A stretch of 64,000 bases of DNA, taken from Halostreptopolyspora alba (GTDB lineage: Bacteria; Actinomycetota; Actinomycetes; Streptosporangiales; Streptosporangiaceae). Location of the stretch: positions 186,001-250,000 of the forward strand of contig RJMB01000001.1 of the NCBI GenBank assembly GCA_003725585.1, written 5' to 3'. This document shows positions 34,457-42,899 of the stretch, piece after piece. The translations under genes and the position numbers were made by a program. Numbering within the stretch: the first letter of the stretch is position 1; each line of letters opens with the position of its first letter. The notes below the pieces were generated by a model, which made no database searches, was not told the DNA's origin, and saw only the letters and a program-made list of their open reading frames with translations.

Positions 34457-35715
34457 CAGCCCAGTAGCCGGTCCAGGAAGGGGTTGCGGAACTTGCCGCG
34501 CGGATCGAACTCCTCGACCAACTCCGCGAAGTCGGCGAACCGGGGGTAGGCCGCGCGTAGCCGCTCCGGCGCGGTGACGGAGAGCTTGCCCCAGTGCGGC
34601 CGGGGAGCCAACGGTGCGAGCGCGGCCTCGATCTCGCGCAGCACCGGGCGGACCGCGGCCTCGTCGTCGACCCAGGTGAAGTGGATGCCCAGCACGTCGC
34701 GCCGGTAGGCGGGACTGAGCCACAGCGTGTCGCGCCGCACGGTGCGCAGCTCGCAGACCTGCAACACCGGGGCGATGCGCTCGCGCAGCCGGGTCAGCGC
34801 CGTCACCGCCTCCGCGGCGTGCTCGCGCGGTACCAGGTACTCCGACTGCAGCTCCTGGCCGCTGCTCGGTAGGAACTCCGCGCGAAAGTGCGGCAGCCGG
34901 TCGTGCCAGCGGCCCCTCACACCGCTCTGTTCGGTGCAGTACTCCGGGGGCATGCCGGGGACCGGGTGCCGTGGCCCCTCGGCCGGCCGCGCGCCGAACA
35001 GCTCATCCGTACCCGGCCACGGGGCATCGGCCCGGCGCTTCACCCACACCCGGCCCGCCTGGTCGGCGTGCCAGCGGGTGAAGACACTGACGCTGTCGCC
35101 GGCGGCGAAGATCGCGTCCAGGTTCCCGGTCAACGCCTCCCAGCTCAGCCCCTCGAACACCCACTGGCCCACGTCGAAAGTGGGAACAGTGTCGAGGGTC
35201 AGCCGAACCACGACACCGAGCGCGCCCAGCCCCACCACGGCGCCGGCGAAGGTGTCGCCGTCGCGGTCCCGGTGCAGCGTCACCAGTTCCCCGTCCGCGG
35301 TGACCAGGTCCATCGCGCGTACGGCGGTGGCCAGTGTGCCGTTGCCGTCGCCCGAGCCGTGGGTGGCGGTGGCGCACGCCCCGGCCACGGATATGTGCGG
35401 CAGTGAGCCCAGGTTGTGCAGGGCCAGCCCGGCCTCGTCGAGCGCCGCCGACAGCTGGTCGTAGCGGGTCCCCGCCCCGACCGTCGCCGTCGCGGTCTCG
35501 GTGTCCACCACAACCGGCTGGTCCAACGCGTCGAGGGACACGTGGGCGCCGTGGCTGTCGGCGATGTCGTTGAAGGAGTGCCGGGTCCCCACCGCTCGGA
35601 TGGACTCGCTCCCGGCGACCAGCTCCTGTAGCCCGGCCACGGTCGACGGTCGGTGGAGCTCGTTGGCGTGGAACGTGATGTTGCCCGCCCAGTTCGACCG
35701 GTGCGCGGTGGTCAC
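34456..35715 (-). CDS. FAD-linked alditol (polyol) oxidase, AldO-like
   Basis: A 419-residue VAO/PCMH-type flavoprotein, almost exactly the length of Streptomyces AldO (418). His46 in AVGTRHSFND is in the same position as the covalently flavinylated His of AldO. The FAD-binding domain spans about 10-175 (LGSLPHISVAGACATATHGSG near 105-125), followed by the sugar-oxidase domain ending in FDPRGKFRNPFLDRLL. It should oxidise C1 of polyols such as xylitol or sorbitol with oxygen, giving aldose and hydrogen peroxide. GTG 35715 has AAGGGGA just upstream. It lies 11 bp downstream of a PfkB kinase gene, clearly one operon. Confidence 0.9.
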   Translation of the reverse strand: MTTAHRSNWAGNITFHANELHRPSTVAGLQELVAGSESIRAVGTRHSFNDIADSHGAHVSLDALDQPVVVDTETATATVGAGTRYDQLSAALDEAGLALHNLGSLPHISVAGACATATHGSGDGNGTLATAVRAMDLVTADGELVTLHRDRDGDTFAGAVVGLGALGVVVRLTLDTVPTFDVGQWVFEGLSWEALTGNLDAIFAAGDSVSVFTRWHADQAGRVWVKRRADAPWPGTDELFGARPAEGPRHPVPGMPPEYCTEQSGVRGRWHDRLPHFRAEFLPSSGQELQSEYLVPREHAAEAVTALTRLRERIAPVLQVCELRTVRRDTLWLSPAYRRDVLGIHFTWVDDEAAVRPVLREIEAALAPLAPRPHWGKLSVTAPERLRAAYPRFADFAELVEEFDPRGKFRNPFLDRLLG

Positions 35716-35726
35716 AAGTCCCCTTA

Positions 35727-36632
35727 CTAGTATCCGTCGCCGAGGTCGGGGCGGGCGCCGGGCTGGTGCAGCGCCTTGGCGGCGAGCCGTTGCGCCTGGG
35801 CCAGGGAGTCCTGCGGATGCTTGCCCGCCAGCCACGACGGCAGGTACCCGGCGATGAACGCGTCGCCCGCGCCGATTGACCCGGGGGAGGGCTCCACCTG
35901 CTCCGCGGGAACCGTGACCTGGTCCTCGCGGGTCTTGGACGCCCACAGCGCTCCGTCGCCGCCCAGTTTGAGCACGACGTTGGGGAACCAGGTGGTGAGC
36001 ACCTTGGCCGCGGCCTCGGGCTCCTCGCGGCCGGTGAGCACCTTGGCCTGTGGGGTGTTGGCGAACAGCAGGCGGGCGCCGCTGGTCCACTCGAGGAACT
36101 CCTCGGCGCCGGCGCGTTCCAGTGGCGCGTGCGAGCCGGCGTCCACCGAGATGGACATGCCCGACTCGCGGGCGTGCCGCAGCGCGATGCGGGCGGCGTT
36201 CCGGGAGTCCTCGTTGATCAGGGTGAACCCGGAAATGTGCAGGTGGCCGTCGGGACCGAACACGTCGCGGGGGAGGTCCTCGGGCTGTAGGCGGGCGTTG
36301 GCACCGGGGTCGCTGAGCATGGTGCGGTCACCGCGGTGGGTGATCATGACGACGCAGGTACCAGTGGGGCGCTCGGGGTCCATGACCACGCGGGAGTCGA
36401 TGCCGTACCCCATGAGCTCCATCTCGCGGGTCCGGCCGGTGATGTCGGAACCGCGTCGGCCCACGAACGTGGTGTCGGTGCCTTCGATCGCGAGCCAGGC
36501 CGCGACATTGGCGCCGGAGCCGCCCCCGTACGTGGTAACGGAGGAGGGGGTGTCGCTACCACGCGCCAGAGCGTAGTAGGCCCTTGCCACAGTGTCGCTC
36601 ATGAGATCGCCGATCACGACCACTCGTGCCAT
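35727..36632 (-). CDS. PfkB-family carbohydrate kinase
   Basis: A 301-residue ribokinase-fold kinase. The N-terminal GDLMSDTVA and YGGGSGANVAAWLA (about 35-48) form the substrate-side motif, and the C-terminal GSIGAGDAFIAGYL (near 250) holds the anion hole and catalytic Asp. It should phosphorylate a sugar or nucleoside with ATP. Operon context with an alditol oxidase suggests it acts on the aldose produced, or on a related ketose; this is inferred. ATG 36632 is preceded by AAGGTGG. It is divergent from the acyl-CoA ligase fusion across 209 bp. Confidence 0.88.
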   Translation of the reverse strand: MARVVVIGDLMSDTVARAYYALARGSDTPSSVTTYGGGSGANVAAWLAIEGTDTTFVGRRGSDITGRTREMELMGYGIDSRVVMDPERPTGTCVVMITHRGDRTMLSDPGANARLQPEDLPRDVFGPDGHLHISGFTLINEDSRNAARIALRHARESGMSISVDAGSHAPLERAGAEEFLEWTSGARLLFANTPQAKVLTGREEPEAAAKVLTTWFPNVVLKLGGDGALWASKTREDQVTVPAEQVEPSPGSIGAGDAFIAGYLPSWLAGKHPQDSLAQAQRLAAKALHQPGARPDLGDGY

Positions 36633-36841
36633 ACGTCACCACCTTGCCGCTCCCCGTTATGGGGGTACCGCGCGATCATGCCCAAGAACGTGTGTCCAGA
36701 GACGTTAACAGGTTCCGAGTCGGCCTTGGGTAACGAAGCCGCAGACCCGTACGTATCAACGGGATTGCGGGCGCATCGGCGTCCTGTGGGACGGATCGGG
36801 CCACGCTGTCTGCGCACGGATTTCGCCAAGATCGGGGGGGC

Positions 36842-39589
36842 GTGGATTACCCTCAAAACGTGCAGCCATACCCGAATCACTGGGAAGCGGATGTGGTCCT
36901 CACCGACGGCGGGACCGCGCATATCCGACCGATCACCGAGGACGACGGTGACCTGCTCCAGGAGTTCCACTCCCGGCTGTCACCAGAGACCATCTACTAC
37001 CGCTTCTTCGCGCCCTATCCGACACTGTCCAAACGCGACATCGAACGGTTCACCCGCGTCGACTACGAGGACCGGGTCGCGCTCATCGCGACCATCTCCG
37101 GCGTCATGGTCGCCGTGGTGCGCTACGACAAGGTGAGCGAGGACGAGGCCGAGGTGGCCTTCGTCGTGGAGGACGCCCACCAGGGGCGGGGCCTTGCCTC
37201 CGTGCTACTGGAGCACATCGGCGCCGCGGCCCGGGAGCGCGGGCTGCGGGGGTTCATCGCCGACGTGCTGCCCGAGAACCGGAGGATGATCAACGTCTTC
37301 CGTGAGGCCGGGTACACGGCGCAGCAGACCTTCGACGAGGGCGTCATCCGGCTCACGCTGGACCTCGAACCCACCGACACCGCCCAGGAGGTCATGCGCG
37401 CGCGGGAGCAGCGAGCGGAGTCGCGCTCCATCGCCCGGCTGCTGTTCCCGAACTCGGTCGCGGTGGTGGGGGCGAGTCGCACCGCCCACACCATCGGCCA
37501 GACCGCGCTGCGCAACCTGCTGGCCGGCGACTACCAGGGGCCGGTCTACCCCGTGCACCCCGAAGCCAGGGCTGTTGCGGGGGTTCGGGCGTACCGGAGC
37601 GTGCTGGACATCCCCGACGATGTGGACCTCGCGGTCGTCGCGGTCCGGGCCGACATGGTGACCGGCGTGGTCGAAGAGTGCGCGCAGAAGGGCGTGCACG
37701 GGCTGGTCGTCGTCAGTTCCGGTTTCGGTGAGACCGGGCCCCAGGGGCGCGAACGCCAGGACGAGCTGGTGCGCACCGCCCGCGCGGCCGGCCTGCGCGT
37801 GGTCGGCCCCAACTGTCTGGGGGTGGCCAACACCGACCCCTCGGTCTCGCTCAACGCCACCCTGGCCCCGTACGTCCCCCCGCGGGGTCCCATCGGGTTC
37901 TTCTCGCAGTCCGGCGCTCTCGGCCGGGCCATCCTGCAGCGCGTCGCCGAGCGGGGCATGGGGCTGTCCACCTTCGTCTCCGCGGGCAACCGCGCCGACG
38001 TCTCCGGGAACGACCTCGTGCAGTACTGGCAGGAGGACCCGGCGACCGAGGTCGTCCTGCAGTACCTGGAGTCGCTGGGCAACCCCCGCAAGTTCACCCG
38101 CCTCGCGCGGCGCCTGTCCCAGCACAAACCCGTGGTGGCGGTGCGCAGCGGCGGATCCTCCCAAGGGGTGCCCACAGGTCACGCCGCTGGCGCGCTCGCG
38201 CTCCCCGACCACGCTGTGACCTCACTGTTCCACCAGGCCGGGGTGGTTCGGGTGGAGGACATCACCCAGATGTTCGACGTGGCCCAGCTGTTCGCCTACC
38301 AACCGCTTCCCAACGGGCCGCGCGTGGGGATCCTGGGTAACTCCGACTCCCTGGGGCTGCTGGCCAAGGACGCCTGTACCCGGTCGGGCCTCAAGCCGCA
38401 CGACCCGGTGGACCTCGGCCCCAACGCCACCGCCGACGACTTCGACGCCGCGCTCGGCGACGCGCTCGGCGACGACCGGGTGCACTCCGTCGTCGTGGTG
38501 TTCATCCCGGCCCTCACCCCGATCGTCGGTGACGTCGCCGAGGTCGTGCGAAACAGGGCCGCCGAGTCGTCCAAGCCGATCGTGACCACCTACCTGGGCT
38601 ATCAGGGGCTGCCCGAGGAACTCCGACAGGTCAACGAGAAGGGCGAGACCGTCCGCGGTTCGGTGCCGTCGTACCCCGCACCCGAGGACGCGGTGCGGGC
38701 CCTCGCGCACGCCACCCACTACTCCATCTGGCGCGACCGCGATCCGGGACGCCACCCCGAGCTGGCCGAAATCGAGGGGGAGCGGGCACGCACCATCATC
38801 GACGAGACGCTCGACACGGAGGTTGCTGAGGGAGCCGGCTCCACGCACTCCGTCTGGTTCACCAGCGAGCCCGTCTACAACGAGGAGACCTCGGTGCCCC
38901 AGGAGGCGTCCCGCGAGCTGCTGGGCTGCTTCGGGATCGACGTCTGGGCGCACGCCGCCGTGTCCTCCGCCGATGCCGCCGTGGCCGCGGCCGAGGAGAT
39001 CGGCTACCCGGTGGTGATCAAGGCCAACGCGCCCGATCTGCGCCTGCGGTCCGGCGGTGGCGGTATCCGGTCCGACCTGCGCAGCGCCGGCGATGTCCGC
39101 AGCGCGTTCACAGGGATGCACGACCGCCTCGGCGACGAGGCCATGTTGGTGGTCCAGCGTATGGCGACACCGGGCGTGCCCACGGTGATCCGCGCGGGGG
39201 AGAACCCCTCGTTCGGGTCGGTCATCGGTTTCGGCCTGGCCGACGCGACAGCCGAGCTCCTGGACGACCGGGCGTTCCGGCTGGCGCCCCTGACCGACGC
39301 CGACGCGGCGGACCTGATACACGCGGTGCGGTCCTCAGCGCTGCTGTTCGGGGTGCCCGCGGGGGCGACGTCCCTGGCCGAGCAGCCCGACGTCGAGGCG
39401 CTCCAGGACGTGCTGGTGCGGATCTCGCGGCTGGTCGACGCCTTCCCGGAGGTCGCCCACGTCGACCTCGACCCGGTGGTGGTCAACTCCGAGGGCGCCC
39501 ATGTCCTGGGTGCCCGCGTGTGGCTGCGCCCGGCCCCCGAACTCCGCCCGGACGCCGGACCGCGCCGGCTGCGGGGCGTGACCTTCTAG
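36842..39589 (+). CDS. GNAT acetyltransferase / ADP-forming acyl-CoA ligase fusion (Pat/PatZ-like)
   Basis: A 915-residue protein lysine acetyltransferase-type fusion. Residues 1-180 are a GNAT domain (HIRPITEDDGDLLQEFHSRLS; acetyl-CoA loop AHQGRGLAS near 107). About 195-680 is the CoA-binding/ligase part of NDP-forming acetyl-CoA synthetase (SVAVVGASRTAHTIG; VVSSGFGE; GPNCLGVANTD). About 685-905 is an ATP-grasp-like module (GYPVVIKANAPDLRLRSGGG). The GNAT is N-terminal, as in Streptomyces Pat; E. coli PatZ has it C-terminal. Homologues acetylate and silence acetyl-CoA synthetase, usually with a degenerate ligase part; whether catalysis is retained here is unclear. The start is GTG 36842. Confidence 0.9.
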   Translation: MDYPQNVQPYPNHWEADVVLTDGGTAHIRPITEDDGDLLQEFHSRLSPETIYYRFFAPYPTLSKRDIERFTRVDYEDRVALIATISGVMVAVVRYDKVSEDEAEVAFVVEDAHQGRGLASVLLEHIGAAARERGLRGFIADVLPENRRMINVFREAGYTAQQTFDEGVIRLTLDLEPTDTAQEVMRAREQRAESRSIARLLFPNSVAVVGASRTAHTIGQTALRNLLAGDYQGPVYPVHPEARAVAGVRAYRSVLDIPDDVDLAVVAVRADMVTGVVEECAQKGVHGLVVVSSGFGETGPQGRERQDELVRTARAAGLRVVGPNCLGVANTDPSVSLNATLAPYVPPRGPIGFFSQSGALGRAILQRVAERGMGLSTFVSAGNRADVSGNDLVQYWQEDPATEVVLQYLESLGNPRKFTRLARRLSQHKPVVAVRSGGSSQGVPTGHAAGALALPDHAVTSLFHQAGVVRVEDITQMFDVAQLFAYQPLPNGPRVGILGNSDSLGLLAKDACTRSGLKPHDPVDLGPNATADDFDAALGDALGDDRVHSVVVVFIPALTPIVGDVAEVVRNRAAESSKPIVTTYLGYQGLPEELRQVNEKGETVRGSVPSYPAPEDAVRALAHATHYSIWRDRDPGRHPELAEIEGERARTIIDETLDTEVAEGAGSTHSVWFTSEPVYNEETSVPQEASRELLGCFGIDVWAHAAVSSADAAVAAAEEIGYPVVIKANAPDLRLRSGGGGIRSDLRSAGDVRSAFTGMHDRLGDEAMLVVQRMATPGVPTVIRAGENPSFGSVIGFGLADATAELLDDRAFRLAPLTDADAADLIHAVRSSALLFGVPAGATSLAEQPDVEALQDVLVRISRLVDAFPEVAHVDLDPVVVNSEGAHVLGARVWLRPAPELRPDAGPRRLRGVTF

Positions 39590-39629
39590 TGTCCTGATTG
39601 GCTGATTCACTGGACCACACTCAGGGGAT

Positions 39630-39684
39630 GACCGTGAACTCTGGCCCGGATCCAGGCACCCTGTTCCGGCAAAAGTTCACGGTC
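39630..39684 (+). terminator. Inverted repeat after the acyl-CoA ligase fusion gene
   Basis: GACCGTGAACT (39630-39640) pairs exactly with AGTTCACGGTC (39674-39684), an 11-bp stem. A small inner hairpin (CTGG-N7-CCAG) sits in the loop, 41 bp after the stop. It is likely a terminator, and a border between the core gene and the accessory patch that follows. Confidence 0.6.
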
Positions 39685-39727
39685 GTCGACGAAACCGCTG
39701 ACAACGCCTTCCATGGGAGCGGTCCGT

Positions 39728-39898
39728 ATGGCGGCTGACGAGCACCCGGAAAACGGCACGACCGACCAGCCTTCGGTGAGCGTGCGGGACGTGCTCTTCG
39801 CTCAGGGGGATCCCGACACCGTTGTGCAGGCCGGTGCTGTCCACGGTGACGTGCACGTGAGCGCGGCCTCGACGGAAGAGACCACACCCGCTGACTGA
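39728..39898 (+). CDS. Small acidic protein with VHGDVHV motif
   Basis: A 56-residue protein. The ATG at 39728 has GGGAG 8 nt upstream (39715-39719), which favours it over an in-frame ATG at 39713. The second half reads VVQAGAVHGDVHVSA (about 32-46). From memory, VxQAGxIHGxVHxH-like motifs recur in actinobacterial NACHT/NB-ARC, trypsin-like and other putative conflict or signalling proteins as a short beta-strand motif. Here it occurs as a stand-alone peptide followed by an acidic tail. No signal peptide or membrane segment. It lies beside a DUF397/XRE module on the other strand. Coding status is supported by the ribosome-binding site and codon use; the function is unknown. Confidence 0.5.
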   Translation: MAADEHPENGTTDQPSVSVRDVLFAQGDPDTVVQAGAVHGDVHVSAASTEETTPAD

Positions 39899-39998
39899 CG
39901 GGAACTTCAGCTTCTCATCAGCGGGGTGGCCCGCCAAGCGGACGACAGCTCATTGTCTCTATCCGGTCACGGGAGGTGGGAACGCCGCGAGAAGCCGG

Positions 39999-40208
39999 TT
40001 ACCGATCGAACTCGCCGTTCTTGACCGCGATGACGAAGGCGTGCCACTCGGCCCGAGAACAGGCCAGCCACGAGGCGCGGGGATGCTGGGAGTCGCGGAG
40101 CAGGAAACTGCCCTGGTCGACGGACCCCGTGGTGGCAGCCTCAACGCACGCACCGCCGTTGTTGCCGCTGTAGCTGGACTTGCGCCACGGGGTCGGGGAA
40201 AGGTCCAT
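39999..40208 (-). CDS. DUF397-domain protein
   Basis: A 69-residue DUF397 protein. The hallmark WRKSSYSGNNGGACVEAA (about 8-25) and LRDSQHPRASWLACSRAEWHAFVIAVKNGEF cover the whole chain. DUF397 proteins are near-invariant partners of XRE/DUF5753 regulators in actinobacteria, in whiJ-like and bldB-region-like modules affecting development. This one follows such a regulator by 31 bp. ATG 40208 is used; GTG 40217, three codons earlier with GAGAAAG upstream, is an equally possible start. Confidence 0.9.
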   Translation of the reverse strand: MDLSPTPWRKSSYSGNNGGACVEAATTGSVDQGSFLLRDSQHPRASWLACSRAEWHAFVIAVKNGEFDR

Positions 40209-40239
40209 CGGGAACACCCCGTTCTTTCTCTTCGCGTAG

Positions 40240-41100
40240 TCAGGACATGCCGTCGGCCGCCTGCCGCACCATGGCGAGGGATTCCTCCTCACTGAGTGCT
40301 TTGACCGACAGGTGGTTGTACATCAGGGTATAGCGCCGGATGTCTTCGGGTTTCTCCACGTAGAGGCCGCCGGTCTGGTGTTCCAGGTAGACCACCGGCG
40401 GGACCTCCTCCCCGGCGAACTCCAGCACCTGGAAGGCACCGAGCATGGAGGAATGCTCGCCCTTGGCGAAGGGCAGTATCTGTAGGGTGATCCGATGGTT
40501 CTGGGCCATCGCCGCCAGGTGATCGAGCTGCTCGCGCATGATGTCGGGGCCGCCGACCACGCGGCGGATGACCGCCTCGTTGAGCACCATCCACAGTTCG
40601 AGCGGCTCCTGCTCCTCGGTGAGGCGCCGCTGACGCGCCAACCGCACCTCCACTGAGCGTTCGATCTCCTCTTCAGCGGCCAGTACCGGCGCGGTGGAGG
40701 CGATCGCGCGCATGTAGCCCTCGGTCTGTAGCAATCCGGGAACCAGTTCGGACTCGTAGACCCGGATGGACGCGGCCGAGGCTTCCAGACCGATGAAGGG
40801 CTGGAACCAGGTGGGGATGGTTTCGGAGTACTGGTGCCACCATCCCTTCTCGTTGGCGCGCCGTGCCAGTTCGATCAGTGGGGCGCGGCGGGTCTCGTCT
40901 GAGATCTCGTAGAGGTCGAGCAGGCGCTTCACGTCGCGTGGCAGGACTCGGCTCTTGTCGTTCTCGATGCGGTAGAGCTTCGACTCCGACCACCCCATCT
41001 CCTCGGCGACCACGGGCCATGTCAGGCCCGCCTCTTCCCGGAGACGACGAAGTTCACTGGTCAGCCGTCGGCTGCGCACGGTGGGCACGTGCTTGGCCAC
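40240..41100 (-). CDS. XRE-family regulator with DUF5753 domain
   Basis: A 286-residue regulator. The N-terminal helix-turn-helix occupies about 10-65 (LRRLREEAGLTWPVVAEEMGWSESKLYRIENDKSRV in pieces). The DUF5753 sensor domain occupies about 95-280, with YESELVPGLLQTEGYMRAI and QILPFAKGEHSSMLGAFQVLEF. WhiJ-type proteins of this family repress development genes until antagonised, often by a DUF397 partner. GTG 41100 is chosen because AAGGAGGG lies just upstream. The ATG ten codons earlier would put this strong ribosome-binding site inside the coding region. It is co-transcribed with DUF397 and divergent from a 140-residue unknown. Confidence 0.9.
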   Translation of the reverse strand: MAKHVPTVRSRRLTSELRRLREEAGLTWPVVAEEMGWSESKLYRIENDKSRVLPRDVKRLLDLYEISDETRRAPLIELARRANEKGWWHQYSETIPTWFQPFIGLEASAASIRVYESELVPGLLQTEGYMRAIASTAPVLAAEEEIERSVEVRLARQRRLTEEQEPLELWMVLNEAVIRRVVGGPDIMREQLDHLAAMAQNHRITLQILPFAKGEHSSMLGAFQVLEFAGEEVPPVVYLEHQTGGLYVEKPEDIRRYTLMYNHLSVKALSEEESLAMVRQAADGMS

Positions 41101-41128
41101 GAAACCCTCCTTATTTTTAACAGGTTTC
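41101..41128 (-). promoter_or_regulatory. Stem enclosing the ribosome-binding site of the XRE/DUF5753 gene
   Basis: GAAACC and GGTTTC are 6-bp complementary arms (minus-strand order) with the AAGGAGG site and an A-rich TTAAAAATAA stretch in the loop. The lower arm abuts the GTG start. The stem is short, so translational masking is only a possibility. Confidence 0.3.
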
Positions 41129-41238
41129 ATTTGAAAGGTTGCATCAGCAGCGTTCTCTTTGCATCATAACGGGATACGGAACACGTGCGCAGCGCAACCA
41201 CCGGACTCCACACCGAACCGAAATCTCGGGAGGGGCTC

Positions 41239-41661
41239 ATGGCCACCATCACCCTCGGCACCGACCACTTCGCCTACACCGGGCGCCTGGCCCCGGTGCT
41301 GCCGATCACCGGCTTCATCGAACGCTTCCTGGCTGCCGAACCCCGTGCACAGGACGCCGAATGCCTGGCCCGCGTCATGCTGAGCTGCGCCCGCCGCACC
41401 AGGGGCCACTTCGCGCTTCTGCGCGACGAGGACACGATCCACGCCCTGCTCACCCACCCCGACCCGGCCACCGCCCGCACCTACCACTCCCGCCTGGCCA
41501 CCGAGTACGGCCCCCTGCTGACCGAGTACACGACCGAATGGGGCACCGACCCCGACGACCCCGACGGCGAGGACCCCACCACCTATGCCACATTCCCCCG
41601 CCACCAGTGCACGGCCGTCATCGCCCGGTACGACAGTCGTGGTTCGCTTCTTCGGCGGTAG
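41239..41661 (+). CDS. Unknown protein next to XRE/DUF397 module
   Basis: A 140-residue protein I cannot assign to a family. It starts at ATG 41239 with GGGAGGGG immediately upstream. The N-terminal 90 residues look alpha-helical (ITGFIERFLAAEPRAQDAECL, then LLRDEDTIHALLTHPDPATA). The latter half is acidic (EWGTDPDDPDGEDPTTYATF). There are no membrane segments or signal peptide. It is divergent from the XRE/DUF5753 regulator across 138 bp. Genes in this position next to such regulators are often regulated by them, so a role as target or partner is inferred. Confidence 0.6.
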   Translation: MATITLGTDHFAYTGRLAPVLPITGFIERFLAAEPRAQDAECLARVMLSCARRTRGHFALLRDEDTIHALLTHPDPATARTYHSRLATEYGPLLTEYTTEWGTDPDDPDGEDPTTYATFPRHQCTAVIARYDSRGSLLRR

Positions 41662-42276
41662 CGGCGGCACCGGATGAAGGTTCGGTGGCGAGGCGGACGT
41701 GCGCGGGCACGCGGACGCGGCCGCGCTCGGTGCCGCCGTTCCCACGGGTGGGCGGAGCGAGCGCGGCGTCGATCAGGGCGTGGCCGTTGGTCGCGGGCGC
41801 TGGTGCGGGACTCGTGCCGGGCGCAGCATCCGGCCGTGCCCTCGATGGAGCTGTTCGGCCCCGCGCGGTAGGGCCGCGTGGCCGGGGCGGTGGCCACGGC
41901 CGCCGTGGTGGTGTTCGCGGTCGTCACACACCGGGAACCCCACCCGGCGGCCGTTCGCCGTCAGCGGGTTTCTCCGCTCGTGACCGGCCGAGCCGAACCG
42001 CGACTGTGGTACTGGGCGCTTACGCGGGTTCCGGCTCCGGCTCGGGCTCGGGGCCCGGCTCCGGCGGCACCGGCTCGGGAGGTTCGGGTGTGGGCTCGGG
42101 TGGGACCGGGCCGGGTTCCGGCATTGGCGGCCCCGGGGGTGGCGGCGTCGGCACGGGTGGCACGGTTGCTTCCATGCCGGCGCCTCTACCCGGCACGCGT
42201 GCGGTTACCCATCGCGTTGCGTGGCCGGGTCGCGCGGTGGGTGCGAGCCGGTGTGTCGAGAAGGCAGGATGGGAGT
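41662..42276. other. Gene-poor region with Gly/Ser-codon low-complexity DNA
   Basis: About 615 bp with no intact gene. Short protein-like stretches appear in different plus-strand frames, for example a membrane-like VAGAVATAAVVVFAVV near 41880. They do not join into one frame. From about 42027 to 42170 the DNA is a degenerate repeat of GGYTCSGG-type units that would encode a Gly/Ser-rich linker (GSGSGSGPGSGG). The best reading is a decayed surface- or linker-type gene or simple low-complexity sequence. Confidence 0.45.
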
Positions 42277-42873
42277 ATGAGGAAAACGCGTGCCGTGTCC
42301 ACTGACTGGCGTTTGGAGATCGAGCGGAACGGGTACTACCCGGGTCTTGTGATCGACGCCGTCGCCACCGCTCTCGGTAACGAGAGCGCCGATGCCTTCG
42401 TCGTCCACCACGAGGCCACCTTCGATCCCGCGATGGAGATGCGACGGCACATCACCGTCCTCCTGCTCACCGAGACGCGGCTGGTCGTCTGCCACACCGA
42501 CGAACACCCGCCCAGCGAGAGTGGAGGTCGCCCACACGCCTCGACCACCACCGACAGTATCCAGATCGGCAACATCCAGTCCGTCGCACTGACGCGCGTC
42601 GTGCCCGACCCGGCCAACTACGTCCCCGGTACCCTGCCGGCGGAGGTCGTGCTCAGTGTCAGTCTCGCGGTGAACTGGGGAGCCATCGCCCACATCGACC
42701 TGGAACCCGCGTCGTGCGCCGACGAGAACTGCGAACTCGACCATGGTTACACCGGGGCGATCACGTCGGAGCCATTGACCCTGCGCGTCAGCCAGACCGC
42801 CGACGGAGCCGACGCCGTCGCCAACGTGGTCAACTTCGCCAACGTCCTCTCCGAAGCCACCGCCGGTAAGTAG
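42277..42873 (+). CDS. DUF5998-family protein
   Basis: A 198-residue cytosolic protein of the actinobacterial DUF5998 family. Typical elements are LEIERNGYYPGLVIDAVATA (about 12-31), VVHHEATFDPAMEMRRHITVLLLTETRLVVCHTDEH (about 45-80 in pieces) and DENCELDHGYTGAITSEPLTLRVS near 150. The family is broadly conserved beside an alkaline-phosphatase-family gene, as it is here. The function is unknown. ATG 42277 has GGGAG just upstream. Confidence 0.85.
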   Translation: MRKTRAVSTDWRLEIERNGYYPGLVIDAVATALGNESADAFVVHHEATFDPAMEMRRHITVLLLTETRLVVCHTDEHPPSESGGRPHASTTTDSIQIGNIQSVALTRVVPDPANYVPGTLPAEVVLSVSLAVNWGAIAHIDLEPASCADENCELDHGYTGAITSEPLTLRVSQTADGADAVANVVNFANVLSEATAGK

Positions 42874-42899
42874 GCCCGACGCGCGAGGAGGACCCCGCC

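Noticed and set aside
39590..42276. Integrated mobile element
   Set aside because: No integrase, transposase, target-site duplication or tRNA border was found; described only as an accessory patch.
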